Positions 52,225 to 60,292 of a stretch of DNA of 64,000 nt are shown here, piece by piece. Within the stretch, counting starts at the first letter, position 1. Each line of letters opens with the position of its first letter. This DNA comes from Flavobacterium sp. Root935 (GTDB lineage Bacteria; Bacteroidota; Bacteroidia; Flavobacteriales; Flavobacteriaceae). A program made the position numbers and the translations under genes. The notes beneath the pieces were generated by a model. That model was not told the origin of the DNA. It made no database searches and was given only the letters and a program-made list of their open reading frames with translations. The DNA lies in contig NZ_LMJL01000012.1 in assembly GCF_001429295.1 (NCBI RefSeq), positions 1,005,581-1,069,580 on the forward strand, read 5' to 3'.

Positions 52225-54153
52225 TTAGTAATGCCATCTCACAAAAGCTTCCATCGCTGCATAAGTTGCTAAACCTAATTGGTGATACAAAGCTGCTGTT
52301 TCGCGGTTTCTGTCTTCTGCTCTTTGCCAGAACTCCCTTGCATCTGTCCCTTGGAAAACAACTCCGTCTTTTTGAGATTGGTGTTTGAAGATTCCGTGAC
52401 GTTTTTCTAAAACCTGATCTGGACTCATTGGAACAGCCATTTCAACTTCGTCAATCCCCCATTCCTGCCAAGCTCCACGGTATAACCATAACCAGCAGTC
52501 GTTCATAAATTCTTTTGGTTTTAAAACTTTTACAGCTTCAAAAATGGCATCTAAACAAACTTTATGTGTTCCGTGCGGATCTGCTAAATCTCCAGCAGCA
52601 TAAATTTGGTGCGGTTTAATTTTTTCGATTAAATCTACAGTCAATTGAATATCTTCTGGTCCAATTGGTTTTTTCTCAATTGTTCCTGTTTCATAGAAAG
52701 GTAATTCCATAAAATGAATCTGGCTGTCTGGCAGACCAACAAAATGACTCGTTGCTCTCGCCTCACCTTTTCTAATTAGACCTTTGATGTAACGAACTTC
52801 AGGAATATCAATTTCACTGTTCTTTTTATTCTCTAAGAATGTTTCTGCTTTTTTGTAGATATTATCTGCCTCTTCACTTTTGATTCCGAATTTTTCATTG
52901 TAATCAATTACGAATCTTGCAAAACGAAGTGCTTCATCATCTGCAACTGCAATGTTTCCAGATGTTTGGTACGCTACGTGTACTTCATGCCCCTGCTCTT
53001 GCAGACGCATGAAAGTTCCTCCCATACTGATAATATCGTCATCTGGATGCGGACTAAAAATTAATACACGTTTTTTAGCCGGCTCTGCTCTTTCTGGACG
53101 ATTTGTGTCGTCAGCATTTGGTTTTCCACCAGGCCAACCTGTAATTGTGTTTTGTAATTTATTGAAAATCTTAATATTGATGTCATAAGCCGGACCAGAA
53201 TCTGCTAATAAATCGCTCATACCATTTTCGATGTAATCTGCATCTGTAAGCATTAAAATTGGTTTTTTAAGATCCAATGCCAATCCTAAAACCGCTTTAC
53301 GAGTTAATTTATCTGTCCAAACAATTTTCTCAACTAACCAAGGTTTGTTAATTCTTGTTAGTTTAGAAGAAGCTTCTTTATCTAAAACAAATACTGCGTT
53401 GTTATGTTCTTGCAAAAATGACGCTGGTACTCGGTTTGTAACTTCGTCTTCAACAGATTTTTTTACAATGTTTGCTTTTCCTTCTCCCCAAGCCAATAAG
53501 ATTACTCTTTTGGCTTCCATTATTTTTTTCACTCCAAGTGTAATGGCAGTTCTTGGTGTATTGTTCAAACCGAAGAAATCTTTACTTGCCGCAACTCTTG
53601 TAATATGATCTAATGCAACCAAACGAGTTTTAGAGTTTTGAAGCGAGCCAGACTCGTTAAATCCGATGTGTCCGTTACCTCCAATTCCTAGAATCTGTAA
53701 ATCGATTCCGCCTAGAGCTTCGATTTTTGCTTCATATTCGTGGCAGTAATCTGCAATTTGTTCCTTTGTTAAAAGTCCGTCTGGAACGTGAGCGTTTTCA
53801 GGTAAAATATCGACATGATCAAACAAAAGCTCTTTCATAAAACGAACATAACTATTGATTGAATTTGGCTCCATTGGATAGTATTCATCCAAATTAAAAC
53901 TAATTACGTTTTTGAAACTCAAACCTTCTTCTTTATGCAGACGAACCAATTCTGCATATAATCCTTTTGGAGAAGAACCAGTTGCTAATCCTAAAATACA
54001 AGGTTTGCCTTCTTTTTGTTTTGATTGAATTAAAGCTGCAATTTCTTGCGCTACTTCTTTTGAAGCATCTGTTGAGTTTTCAAAAACAACTGTATTAATG
54101 TTTTCGAATCTTTTCTCGAAACCTGTTGCTTTGTCGATTTTACTTTTTAACAT
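52225..54153 (-). CDS. nagB: Glucosamine-6-phosphate deaminase fused to a PIG-L deacetylase-like domain
   Basis: A 642-residue two-domain protein. Residues 15-280 are NagB, which converts glucosamine-6-phosphate to fructose-6-phosphate and ammonia, with LGLATGSSPKGLY, the catalytic-site Asp-Glu in FNLDEYY (89-90) and ILGIGGNGHIGFNES. From about residue 360 a PIG-L/LmbE-type metal-dependent de-N-acetylase domain begins, with RVLIFSPHPDDDIIS carrying the zinc ligands. This fusion is typical of Bacteroidota; the second domain may act on N-acetylated sugar phosphates, though that is not shown. It lies 27 bases behind the sugar transporter gene and belongs to the carbohydrate locus, which suggests that amino sugars are the target. 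Confidence 0.92.
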   Translation of the reverse strand: MLKSKIDKATGFEKRFENINTVVFENSTDASKEVAQEIAALIQSKQKEGKPCILGLATGSSPKGLYAELVRLHKEEGLSFKNVISFNLDEYYPMEPNSINSYVRFMKELLFDHVDILPENAHVPDGLLTKEQIADYCHEYEAKIEALGGIDLQILGIGGNGHIGFNESGSLQNSKTRLVALDHITRVAASKDFFGLNNTPRTAITLGVKKIMEAKRVILLAWGEGKANIVKKSVEDEVTNRVPASFLQEHNNAVFVLDKEASSKLTRINKPWLVEKIVWTDKLTRKAVLGLALDLKKPILMLTDADYIENGMSDLLADSGPAYDINIKIFNKLQNTITGWPGGKPNADDTNRPERAEPAKKRVLIFSPHPDDDIISMGGTFMRLQEQGHEVHVAYQTSGNIAVADDEALRFARFVIDYNEKFGIKSEEADNIYKKAETFLENKKNSEIDIPEVRYIKGLIRKGEARATSHFVGLPDSQIHFMELPFYETGTIEKKPIGPEDIQLTVDLIEKIKPHQIYAAGDLADPHGTHKVCLDAIFEAVKVLKPKEFMNDCWLWLYRGAWQEWGIDEVEMAVPMSPDQVLEKRHGIFKHQSQKDGVVFQGTDAREFWQRAEDRNRETAALYHQLGLATYAAMEAFVRWHY

Positions 54154-54180
54154 GATATATTAATTTTTATTTTTGTTCAA

Positions 54181-55557
54181 CTATTTCCATTTCCTGTATT
54201 TATGCCCTTTTACAGCATAAAATAAAATCATTATATAAGAGGGTAATAATATCAAATAAGCTACCTGATTGCCGCTTCTAGAAACGTTTTGCATATTTTT
54301 TGCAAGATTTGCAGCATTCACACTTTCGGTAATCATTCCATAAAATAATGGAAAAACTGCTCCACCGATAATTCCCATAATCAAAATGGCGCTTCCAATC
54401 TTTGTGTAACCGCCCAAATCCTGCAAGGCCATTGGCCAGATTGCCGGCCAGCATAAAGCATTTGCTAATCCTAAAAGTGCTACTAAAAGAATTACCAATG
54501 GTATTTGTGGAATTCTAGGAAGAGTAACCAATATTTTTGGCGAAATCAAAACAATTGTCAAAACCAGTATAATTCCTAAAATTCCTGAGACTTTTAAAGC
54601 TGTAACCTGCGAAACATATTTAGGAATTAAAACGATCCCAAGTACATATCCAATAACCATTGCCGACATGGTAAAAGAAGTTAATTTTAGATAAAAATCT
54701 CCATTATTACCATAGACTCCAAGCTGTTTTCCAAAACCTCCAATGGAGTCTCCGGCTAAAACTTCTGCTGATAAATAAAGCATTAAAGTAATTACTCCTA
54801 AAACTAGCTGAGGATGTTTAAATGCGTTTTTGATTTGTTTGAAAATGTTTAAATGAGATACATTTCCTTCTTCATCAAGATCAATTTCTGGCAAAGGAGA
54901 AAATTTTACCAACAAAGCTAAAACTGTTATAATCAACCCCATATAAAGATACGGTCTTTGCAATTGCAATGCAAGTGAATTTAAAGCATTTGTTTTGGAC
55001 ACCTCATCCATTAAAGCAATTTTGTCTGCCGTAAAGTCCTTCATATTAGACAAAACCAGAACTGTAAGTACAAGTGGCGCTACGAATCCTGCTACTTTAT
55101 TAGCAATACCCAAAACGCTGATTCTAGCCGCAGCGCTTTCTCTTGGTCCAATTACCACAACGTACGGATTTGAAGCTGTCTGCAAAACCGCTAAGCCAGT
55201 TCCCATTACAAACAATGCTAATAAAAAGAAGAGAAATGTTCGACTTGCAGCAGCAGGATAAAACATAAATGCTCCAGCAGCGATGATTAATAATCCCAAA
55301 GAAATTCCATTCTTATACCCCACTTTTTCAATAATATAAGAAGAAGGAACTGCCATTACAAAATAAGCAATATAAAATGCAAAAGTCACAAAGTAGGCTT
55401 GAGAAGAAGTTAGTTCGCAAGCCAATTCAAAAAACGGAATTAATGGTCCGTTCAGCCAGGTTACAAATCCTAGAATAAAGAATAGCAAGGTTAAAATTAC
55501 CATTGGAACAACGGTATTCTTTTTTTCTAACTGTAATGTACTTTGAATGTTTGTCAT
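54181..55557 (-). CDS. Sugar MFS transporter (FucP/GlcP/NagP type)
   Basis: A 458-residue inner-membrane transporter with about 12 helices. FFILGFVTWLNGPLIPFFEL near the start and ASNPYVVVIGPRESAAARIS are characteristic of the FHS family of the major facilitator superfamily, sugar:proton symporters that include the GlcNAc transporter NagP. Located directly upstream of nagB on the same strand, it most likely imports GlcNAc or a related sugar from the periplasm. The exact sugar is unproven. Confidence 0.88.
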   Translation of the reverse strand: MTNIQSTLQLEKKNTVVPMVILTLLFFILGFVTWLNGPLIPFFELACELTSSQAYFVTFAFYIAYFVMAVPSSYIIEKVGYKNGISLGLLIIAAGAFMFYPAAASRTFLFFLLALFVMGTGLAVLQTASNPYVVVIGPRESAAARISVLGIANKVAGFVAPLVLTVLVLSNMKDFTADKIALMDEVSKTNALNSLALQLQRPYLYMGLIITVLALLVKFSPLPEIDLDEEGNVSHLNIFKQIKNAFKHPQLVLGVITLMLYLSAEVLAGDSIGGFGKQLGVYGNNGDFYLKLTSFTMSAMVIGYVLGIVLIPKYVSQVTALKVSGILGIILVLTIVLISPKILVTLPRIPQIPLVILLVALLGLANALCWPAIWPMALQDLGGYTKIGSAILIMGIIGGAVFPLFYGMITESVNAANLAKNMQNVSRSGNQVAYLILLPSYIMILFYAVKGHKYRKWK

Positions 55558-55640
55558 AATTTTTGGGTTGATTGGTTATAGATTTAGTTATTTCAAAATC
55601 TAAATTAGAATCAACGCTTTAATTACCTTATGCGTAATTT

Positions 55641-55656
55641 ATGCAAATATCTGCAT
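55641..55656. promoter_or_regulatory. ATGCA-n6-TGCAT palindrome upstream of the transporter gene
   Basis: ATGCAAATATCTGCAT has perfect 5-bp arms in the 165-base gap before the transporter gene, between the -7 box at 55670-55677 and the start codon. It may be an operator; its distance downstream of the promoter would fit repression. Confidence 0.35.
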
Positions 55657-55669
55657 TTTTTTTGCAAAA

Positions 55670-55677
55670 CAAAAGTA
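55670..55677 (-). promoter_or_regulatory. -7 box of the transporter-nagB operon
   Basis: TACTTTTG on the minus strand, exact TAnnTTTG, 113 bases upstream of the transporter start. It indicates that this gene pair can be transcribed separately from the kinase pair. Confidence 0.45.
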
Positions 55678-55722
55678 GTACATTAATTTTCCTTAATCTC
55701 TAATTTAGATATGAATATTTTG

Positions 55723-56604
55723 TTAATTTTTGGTATTCCAATTTAAATCAGGGTAATATTTTGCCAAATACGCTTTTACATCGGCAATATCTTCTTTGGC
55801 AGTTAGGTCTGGAACATGCTCAGAAAACGGAATTCCGACCGTTGTATTCGGATTTTCTTTAACTGAGTTTAAAAGTACTGTTGGTAACTCCTTCTCGTCA
55901 CGCTCTGGATGAACAGGGCAATTTTTAAGATGTGTATATAAGGTCTTGCCGTTAAACTTAAAAGCATTCATGCTTACTCGTATTTTTCCTTCGCTGTCTT
56001 TGTATTGTTCCAAAACATCTTCAGAAGGTTTTTCCAAAATATCCAAAAGCTGATTATTCTCGTCTAATTTTGCAATTGCAAAACGCGAAATACGTTCCTG
56101 CGGAAATTCCATTGCATCTCGGTCATAACTAATAAAGGCATTCGGACTTTCGGTTTCTCTTAAAGCACGAAGAGCTGCTGCCGAATACAAGTTATCACTA
56201 TTACAAACCGAATAAAATTGAGAATTGAGTTCTGGATATTGTTCTACTGCCTGAAACAGTGCATCTGCAGTTCCAAAAGGTTTTACTCTTCCTTCTGGAA
56301 TATATTGTACAGCAAACGAAATATTTAATCCGTGAAAATCATTATTTTTCATTTGACTTCCGTAAAACTGTTTAAATAATTCTCCTTGTTCACCTATTAT
56401 AATATAGATATTTTTGTAACCAGCTTTTTTTGCATTCCATAAAAGGTAATCTAAAAGAGGCCTTCCGCTTGCTCCTACTCCAATTAAACCTTTACTTCTT
56501 TCGTTAGCCTGCGCTATTTCTTCAGCAGATAAATTATTTAATACGGCTTCTTTTTTCATGCGTGAAGAAGCTCCACCTGCTAAAATCACTAAATTGTCGT
56601 GCAT
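55723..56604 (-). CDS. Sugar-phosphate nucleotidyltransferase-like protein
   Basis: A 293-residue protein of the nucleotidyltransferase (NTP_transferase) fold. The N-terminal LVILAGGASSRMKKEA is the NTP-binding glycine-rich loop, but an insertion follows before RPLLDYLLWNAKKAGYKNIY; VCNSDNLYS holds the metal-binding Asp. It lies 5 bases behind the GHMP kinase gene, so the two products probably act in sequence: sugar to sugar-1-phosphate to NDP-sugar. The sugar is unknown. Confidence 0.82.
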   Translation of the reverse strand: MHDNLVILAGGASSRMKKEAVLNNLSAEEIAQANERSKGLIGVGASGRPLLDYLLWNAKKAGYKNIYIIIGEQGELFKQFYGSQMKNNDFHGLNISFAVQYIPEGRVKPFGTADALFQAVEQYPELNSQFYSVCNSDNLYSAAALRALRETESPNAFISYDRDAMEFPQERISRFAIAKLDENNQLLDILEKPSEDVLEQYKDSEGKIRVSMNAFKFNGKTLYTHLKNCPVHPERDEKELPTVLLNSVKENPNTTVGIPFSEHVPDLTAKEDIADVKAYLAKYYPDLNWNTKN

Positions 56605-56609
56605 CTTAT

Positions 56610-57701
56610 TTAAATTTCAATATTATCAATAATTCGTACTCCAGGATCAACATTTACTGCGTAAGCTTCTTCTGCCCCAGCGTTTAATATTGCTTCTATT
56701 ACTACGTCTTCTTTTTTAGGATCTGCAATCACTACAATACTGCCGCCGCCGCCAGAACCTACAATTTTTGCACCGTATGCTCCTGCCTTCAAGGCTGCAT
56801 TAATCATTGCATCAATTCTTGGAACTGTAATTTTTAGCAGATCCCGCAAGATTTCATGATGTCCATTCATTAAAGCACCAATTTTCTGAAGATCTAAAAC
56901 TGGTTTTTCGAATTCCTTTAATGCTTCTTTAGTATAATGGTAATTTTTGATGGCCGCTTCAAAATATGGAATCAAACGATCTGGCAGACAATTTCTATAC
57001 TTATCCAAATCTTCGATTTCTGATGTATTGAGATCAAAATCAGGATAGTTTTGTTTGACAATGTCGATTGCCATTAAAGCATTTCCTTTCAACTCGCCAA
57101 TTAAGCCAATTGTTTCTTTGGGAACTCCAGAAACTCCTGTTATTAAACCTTTTAATCCAGTTCCGATCACATCGAAGGAAAAAGGTTTTTTAGTATTAAT
57201 GTACACAATATTTCCAACACCAATACTAAAATGGTCCATCATTCCGCCAGGTTCTCCATGTTCTAAAACTTCCGATTCGTAACCTAATTTAGAAAGGAAT
57301 TCGGGCGTAACTTCGTGATCGATTCCAAAAGCTTCAATCAAAAATCGAATCCAAGCCATTAATAAAGCTGATGAACTCGACGTTCCAGAATTAATTGGAA
57401 TATCTCCTGTAATTGTTATGGTATAACCAGTTGTAGGTATACAGCCGTATCTGCGTAAAACACGCAGCGAGGATGCAAAATAATCTCTGGGTTCTAATTT
57501 TTCGAAAGACGCATGAATATCTATTACTCGAATTTCGTTTATATCGATCATATTTAGAACAAACGATTCGGTCTGATTTTCTTTAGCAATTAATTTAATA
57601 TTTCGATCTATGGCGCAGGCTATAACTGGCAGTCCTAAATAATCTTGATGATCTCCAAAAAGACAGGTTCGGCCGGGAGCTAATGAAGTAATTTTTCTCA
57701 C
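56610..57701 (-). CDS. GHMP-family sugar kinase
   Basis: A 363-residue kinase. Motif 1 is APGRTCLFGDHQDYLGLPV (8-26), similar to the galactokinase signature GRxNLIGEHTDY; motif 2 is GDIPINSGTSSSSAL (99-113), the ATP-binding loop; motif 3 is KIVGSGGGGSIVVIA near residue 330. It phosphorylates a sugar, probably at C1, in the cytoplasm. It is the first gene downstream of the 85-bp promoter module and is directly followed by the nucleotidyltransferase. L-fucose, arabinose, glucuronate or heptose-type substrates are all possible. Confidence 0.85.
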   Translation of the reverse strand: MRKITSLAPGRTCLFGDHQDYLGLPVIACAIDRNIKLIAKENQTESFVLNMIDINEIRVIDIHASFEKLEPRDYFASSLRVLRRYGCIPTTGYTITITGDIPINSGTSSSSALLMAWIRFLIEAFGIDHEVTPEFLSKLGYESEVLEHGEPGGMMDHFSIGVGNIVYINTKKPFSFDVIGTGLKGLITGVSGVPKETIGLIGELKGNALMAIDIVKQNYPDFDLNTSEIEDLDKYRNCLPDRLIPYFEAAIKNYHYTKEALKEFEKPVLDLQKIGALMNGHHEILRDLLKITVPRIDAMINAALKAGAYGAKIVGSGGGGSIVVIADPKKEDVVIEAILNAGAEEAYAVNVDPGVRIIDNIEI

Positions 57702-57790
57702 TTAAGAACTTTGTATTAAAACATTGTAATCCAACAAATTACAACATTATTAGGTTATGGTTTTATTTTAAATTTTCGGTTTTGATTCTA

Positions 57791-57821
57791 CGAAACTATA
57801 TATTATATTTTTATAAAACAA
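57791..57821 (-). promoter_or_regulatory. Promoter of the GHMP kinase operon
   Basis: On the minus strand TTG (57821-57819), a 20-base spacer and TAGTTTCG (57798-57791), one mismatch from TAnnTTTG. The same promoter exists in copy B. Confidence 0.55.
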
Positions 57822-57837
57822 GAAAAAACAAAAAAAA

Positions 57838-57851
57838 TGTGCTCGAACACA
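57838..57851. promoter_or_regulatory. LacI-type operator A1
   Basis: TGTGCTCGAACACA, an imperfect palindrome with central CG. Its reverse complement occurs at 60232-60245. Confidence 0.7.
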
Positions 57852-57860
57852 CTAAAATAA

Positions 57861-57874
57861 TGTTCTCGAGCACA
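57861..57874. promoter_or_regulatory. LacI-type operator A2
   Basis: TGTTCTCGAGCACA, an imperfect palindrome with central CG, 23 bp centre to centre from A1. Its reverse complement occurs at 60209-60222. Confidence 0.7.
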
Positions 57875-57921
57875 CAACATGAATTCTTCTAAAATTTTTA
57901 CGTTTATTAAATCAAAGTTTT

Positions 57922-57929
57922 TATATTTG
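57922..57929 (+). promoter_or_regulatory. -7 box directly in front of the LacI-type regulator
   Basis: TATATTTG matches TAnnTTTG and ends five bases before the ATG at 57935. Transcription would begin at or next to the start codon, so the message may be leaderless. Confidence 0.4.
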
Positions 57930-57934
57930 CTTAT

Positions 57935-58975
57935 ATGGATAAAAAGTACACAATTAAGGATATTGCGCAAATGGCTGGAGTTTCTAAAGGAACTGTAGAT
58001 CGCGTACTGCATAATAGAGGAAAAGTTTCTCCTACGGCGCTAGAAAAAATTAATGAAGTGCTGAATGTCATTGATTATGAGCCCAACTTAATTGCACGAA
58101 ATTTAAAAAACACAAAGGTTTACCGCATTTGCGTTTTACTTCCAGATCCTGAAATTGATCCGTATTGGCTTCCTTGCGTTAACGGAATTCAAGATGCTGC
58201 AGCAGAGTTTAAAGCTTACAGCGTCGTAATTCAAACTCATTACTTTAATCCAGAAAGCACCAAATCTTTTTTAAAAACCCACGAGGCAATTATTGCTCAA
58301 TCACCAGATGCTGTTTTGCTGGCTCCGCTGTTTCATAAAGAAACTATAGAAATCATCAAACAATATGATGAATTGGGAATTATGGTAAATACTTTTAATA
58401 ACCAGGTAGAATCTTCTTCTATTAAAAGTTTCGTCGGACAGGATTTATACAAAAGCGGCCGTGTTGCTGCGAGTTTAATGAATTTGATTTTGCCTAAAGG
58501 CCAGATTGCGATTATTCATATTGATGAAAGTCTGAAGAATGCTGTTCACATGCAGGAAAAAGAAAAAGGTTTCAGAAGTTATTTTGATGAAAAAAAACTT
58601 TCTGATTTCTCTTTGCTTACACTGAAACTCAAATATTCTAATATCGAAACTAAGTTTGCTGCTTTTATAGAAGAGCATCCAGATTTAAGCGGTATTTTTA
58701 TTACTACTTCTAAGGCTTATCAAATTGCCTCTATCCTATCTACTTTAGAAAATAAAAAAATAGCCTTAATTGGTTACGATTTAATTGAGAAGAATGTCAA
58801 TTTTTTAAATCAGGGTCTTGTTCATTTTTTAATTCACCAAAATCAAAAAAGACAGGCTTATTTAGGAATCAGTACTTTGGCAGAACATTTTATATTTAGA
58901 AAAGATATTCCTGAAACAATTTTGCTTCCTATCGATATTATAAATGTCGAAAATGCTTCTTTTTATGTGTCTTGA
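57935..58975 (+). CDS. LacI-family transcriptional regulator
   Basis: A 346-residue DNA-binding regulator. Residues 5-24 form the LacI helix-turn-helix (TIKDIAQMAGVSKGTVDRVL) and are followed by the hinge helix region (YEPNLIARNLKNTK). The rest is a periplasmic-binding-protein-like sensor domain (VYRICVLLPDPEIDPYWLPC to the C-terminus) for a sugar ligand. The start at 57935 is fixed by the helix-turn-helix, which begins four residues later. The gene lies next to operators A1 and A2, and the same pair stands before SusC, so it very probably controls both arms of the locus. Confidence 0.93.
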   Translation: MDKKYTIKDIAQMAGVSKGTVDRVLHNRGKVSPTALEKINEVLNVIDYEPNLIARNLKNTKVYRICVLLPDPEIDPYWLPCVNGIQDAAAEFKAYSVVIQTHYFNPESTKSFLKTHEAIIAQSPDAVLLAPLFHKETIEIIKQYDELGIMVNTFNNQVESSSIKSFVGQDLYKSGRVAASLMNLILPKGQIAIIHIDESLKNAVHMQEKEKGFRSYFDEKKLSDFSLLTLKLKYSNIETKFAAFIEEHPDLSGIFITTSKAYQIASILSTLENKKIALIGYDLIEKNVNFLNQGLVHFLIHQNQKRQAYLGISTLAEHFIFRKDIPETILLPIDIINVENASFYVS

Positions 58976-58984
58976 TTTTTTTTC

Positions 58985-59063
58985 TAGGGACAAAGATACA
59001 AAGGCTCAAAGGTGCAAAGTTTGAAGGTTTTTAATCTCGCAAAGGCGCAGAGTCGCAAAGGTT
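58985..59063. repeat. Degenerate CAAAG repeats
   Basis: GGGACAAAGATACAAAGGCT, CAAAGGTGCAAAG and CGCAAAGGCGCAGAGTCGCA are imperfect copies of the unit class seen at the window start, in the 3' region behind the regulator gene. Confidence 0.55.
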
Positions 59064-59218
59064 TAATTTGAAAAGGCTTTATCTAAAATATTTATTGTTT
59101 TTGGCTAAAGCCTTTTCGAAATTGCAATAAATTAATTAAAAAATCTACTAATATCTGCTTACATCTTTTAAAATCTGCGTGAATAAAACTTTACAATTCC
59201 GCGAGATTAAAACCATAT

Positions 59219-59860
59219 TTATTCTGAAGTCAAAACAAACTTCCCAAAAGATGAAGCAACATGAAAATTGGGTTCTGGAGTGTTTGGATTTACCCAAGTA
59301 ATCCAAGTTGGTTCATAATTTTGATTTTCGTCTTTAGAGAATTTCGCTCTATATACTCCTGTTTCTATACTATTATTGTGAATTAAATCAAGTCCTTTTA
59401 AAGATGCTATGCTGATTTTCCCGGCAACGGTAAATGATGTTTCATCTTTTGAAGAATATAATTTAATATGTTCTTTAGGCCATTTCCATTCGTAATCAAA
59501 TTTTTTATTGGGGCGTGCTTCAAAATCTAACAATCTTGTTGAAGGATCAATCTCTAAACAGTAATAGGGATTTATAGCGTCGTTTTGACGGAAAAACAGC
59601 TCAACGCGATCAGAATTGCAGATACTGTCCACACTATTGTCTTTTGTATCGATATAAATATCTGTATCAAACACCCTGAAATGAAAATAGAAATTTTGCT
59701 GATCCCAAAGGGCTCGAAATTCAATTTTTGAAAATGTTTCAGTTTTCCAAGGAGACAAAAAATCGGTAAGACAATTAGCTTTTTTCCAGAAAATTGAATC
59801 TAAAATTTCGACTTCATTTATTTGATTTTTATCTATTAAAATTACTTGATATTCTTTCAC
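59219..59860 (-). CDS. Carbohydrate-binding family 9-like protein
   Basis: A 213-residue protein with the beta-sandwich pattern of CBM9-like domains: KIEFRALWDQQNFYFHFRVF, DRVELFFRQND, YYCLEIDPSTRLLDFEARP and YRAKFSKDENQNYEPTWITW. It has no signal peptide, so it appears cytoplasmic, unlike most CBM9-bearing enzymes; no catalytic domain is attached. It sits between the regulator and SusC but on the opposite strand. It may bind imported sugars or be a cytoplasmic variant of a glycan-binding protein; its role is uncertain. Confidence 0.75.
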   Translation of the reverse strand: MKEYQVILIDKNQINEVEILDSIFWKKANCLTDFLSPWKTETFSKIEFRALWDQQNFYFHFRVFDTDIYIDTKDNSVDSICNSDRVELFFRQNDAINPYYCLEIDPSTRLLDFEARPNKKFDYEWKWPKEHIKLYSSKDETSFTVAGKISIASLKGLDLIHNNSIETGVYRAKFSKDENQNYEPTWITWVNPNTPEPNFHVASSFGKFVLTSE

Positions 59861-60208
59861 AATTTTGACTCTAAAATTTTGTTAATTCTCAATTCTTAAA
59901 AAGTCAAAATGACCATAAATTAAGTTTCAGATTTTGGCTTTTTTCGAGATGACCAAGATAGTTTAAAATTGAAGACAAAAACACTCTTCTTTTTACAAAT
60001 AAAAATCAAATTTTCAGTCCATAAAACTCATCAGAAAAGACTGCTTAATTTTTACGTTTTTCGAATCATGATTGCGAAATTCATAAGTTTTTACAAAATC
60101 GTCATTTATAATTCAAAAAAGCCTCAATTTATTAAGTATCCTTATTACCAAAATATTTTAAAAAAATCACATCATTTTAAGTCAAAAAAAACGTTTCGCA
60201 CAATTTTA

Positions 60209-60222
60209 TGTGCTCGAGAACA
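60209..60222. promoter_or_regulatory. LacI-type operator B1
   Basis: TGTGCTCGAGAACA, the reverse complement of A2; central CG. Confidence 0.7.
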
Positions 60223-60231
60223 TAAATTTTG

Positions 60232-60245
60232 TGTGTTCGAGCACA
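60232..60245. promoter_or_regulatory. LacI-type operator B2
   Basis: TGTGTTCGAGCACA, the reverse complement of A1; centre 23 bp from B1. Confidence 0.7.
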
Positions 60246-60261
60246 TTTTTTGTGTTTTTTC

Positions 60262-60292
60262 TTGTTTTATAAAAATATAATCTATAGTTTCG
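60262..60292 (+). promoter_or_regulatory. Promoter of the SusC/SusD operon
   Basis: TTG (60262-60264), a 20-base spacer and TAGTTTCG (60285-60292). It lies 16 bases downstream of operator B2, so a bound regulator would sit upstream of the -33 element. Confidence 0.55.

Larger units (their letters stand above)
57790..57874 (-). repeat. 85-bp promoter/operator module, copy A
   Basis: The reverse complement of this stretch matches 60209-60293 at 80 of 85 positions without gaps. It contains two operator-like palindromes, an A/T tract and a promoter in the same order. It lies between the divergent GHMP kinase and LacI-type regulator genes and points towards the kinase. Confidence 0.9.

Noticed and set aside
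59969..60280. Open frame of 103 codons whose C-terminus resembles that of another frame at 57803-58012 (minus)
   Set aside because: The resemblance is caused by the duplicated 85-bp operator/promoter module, which both frames read through. It is not protein homology.
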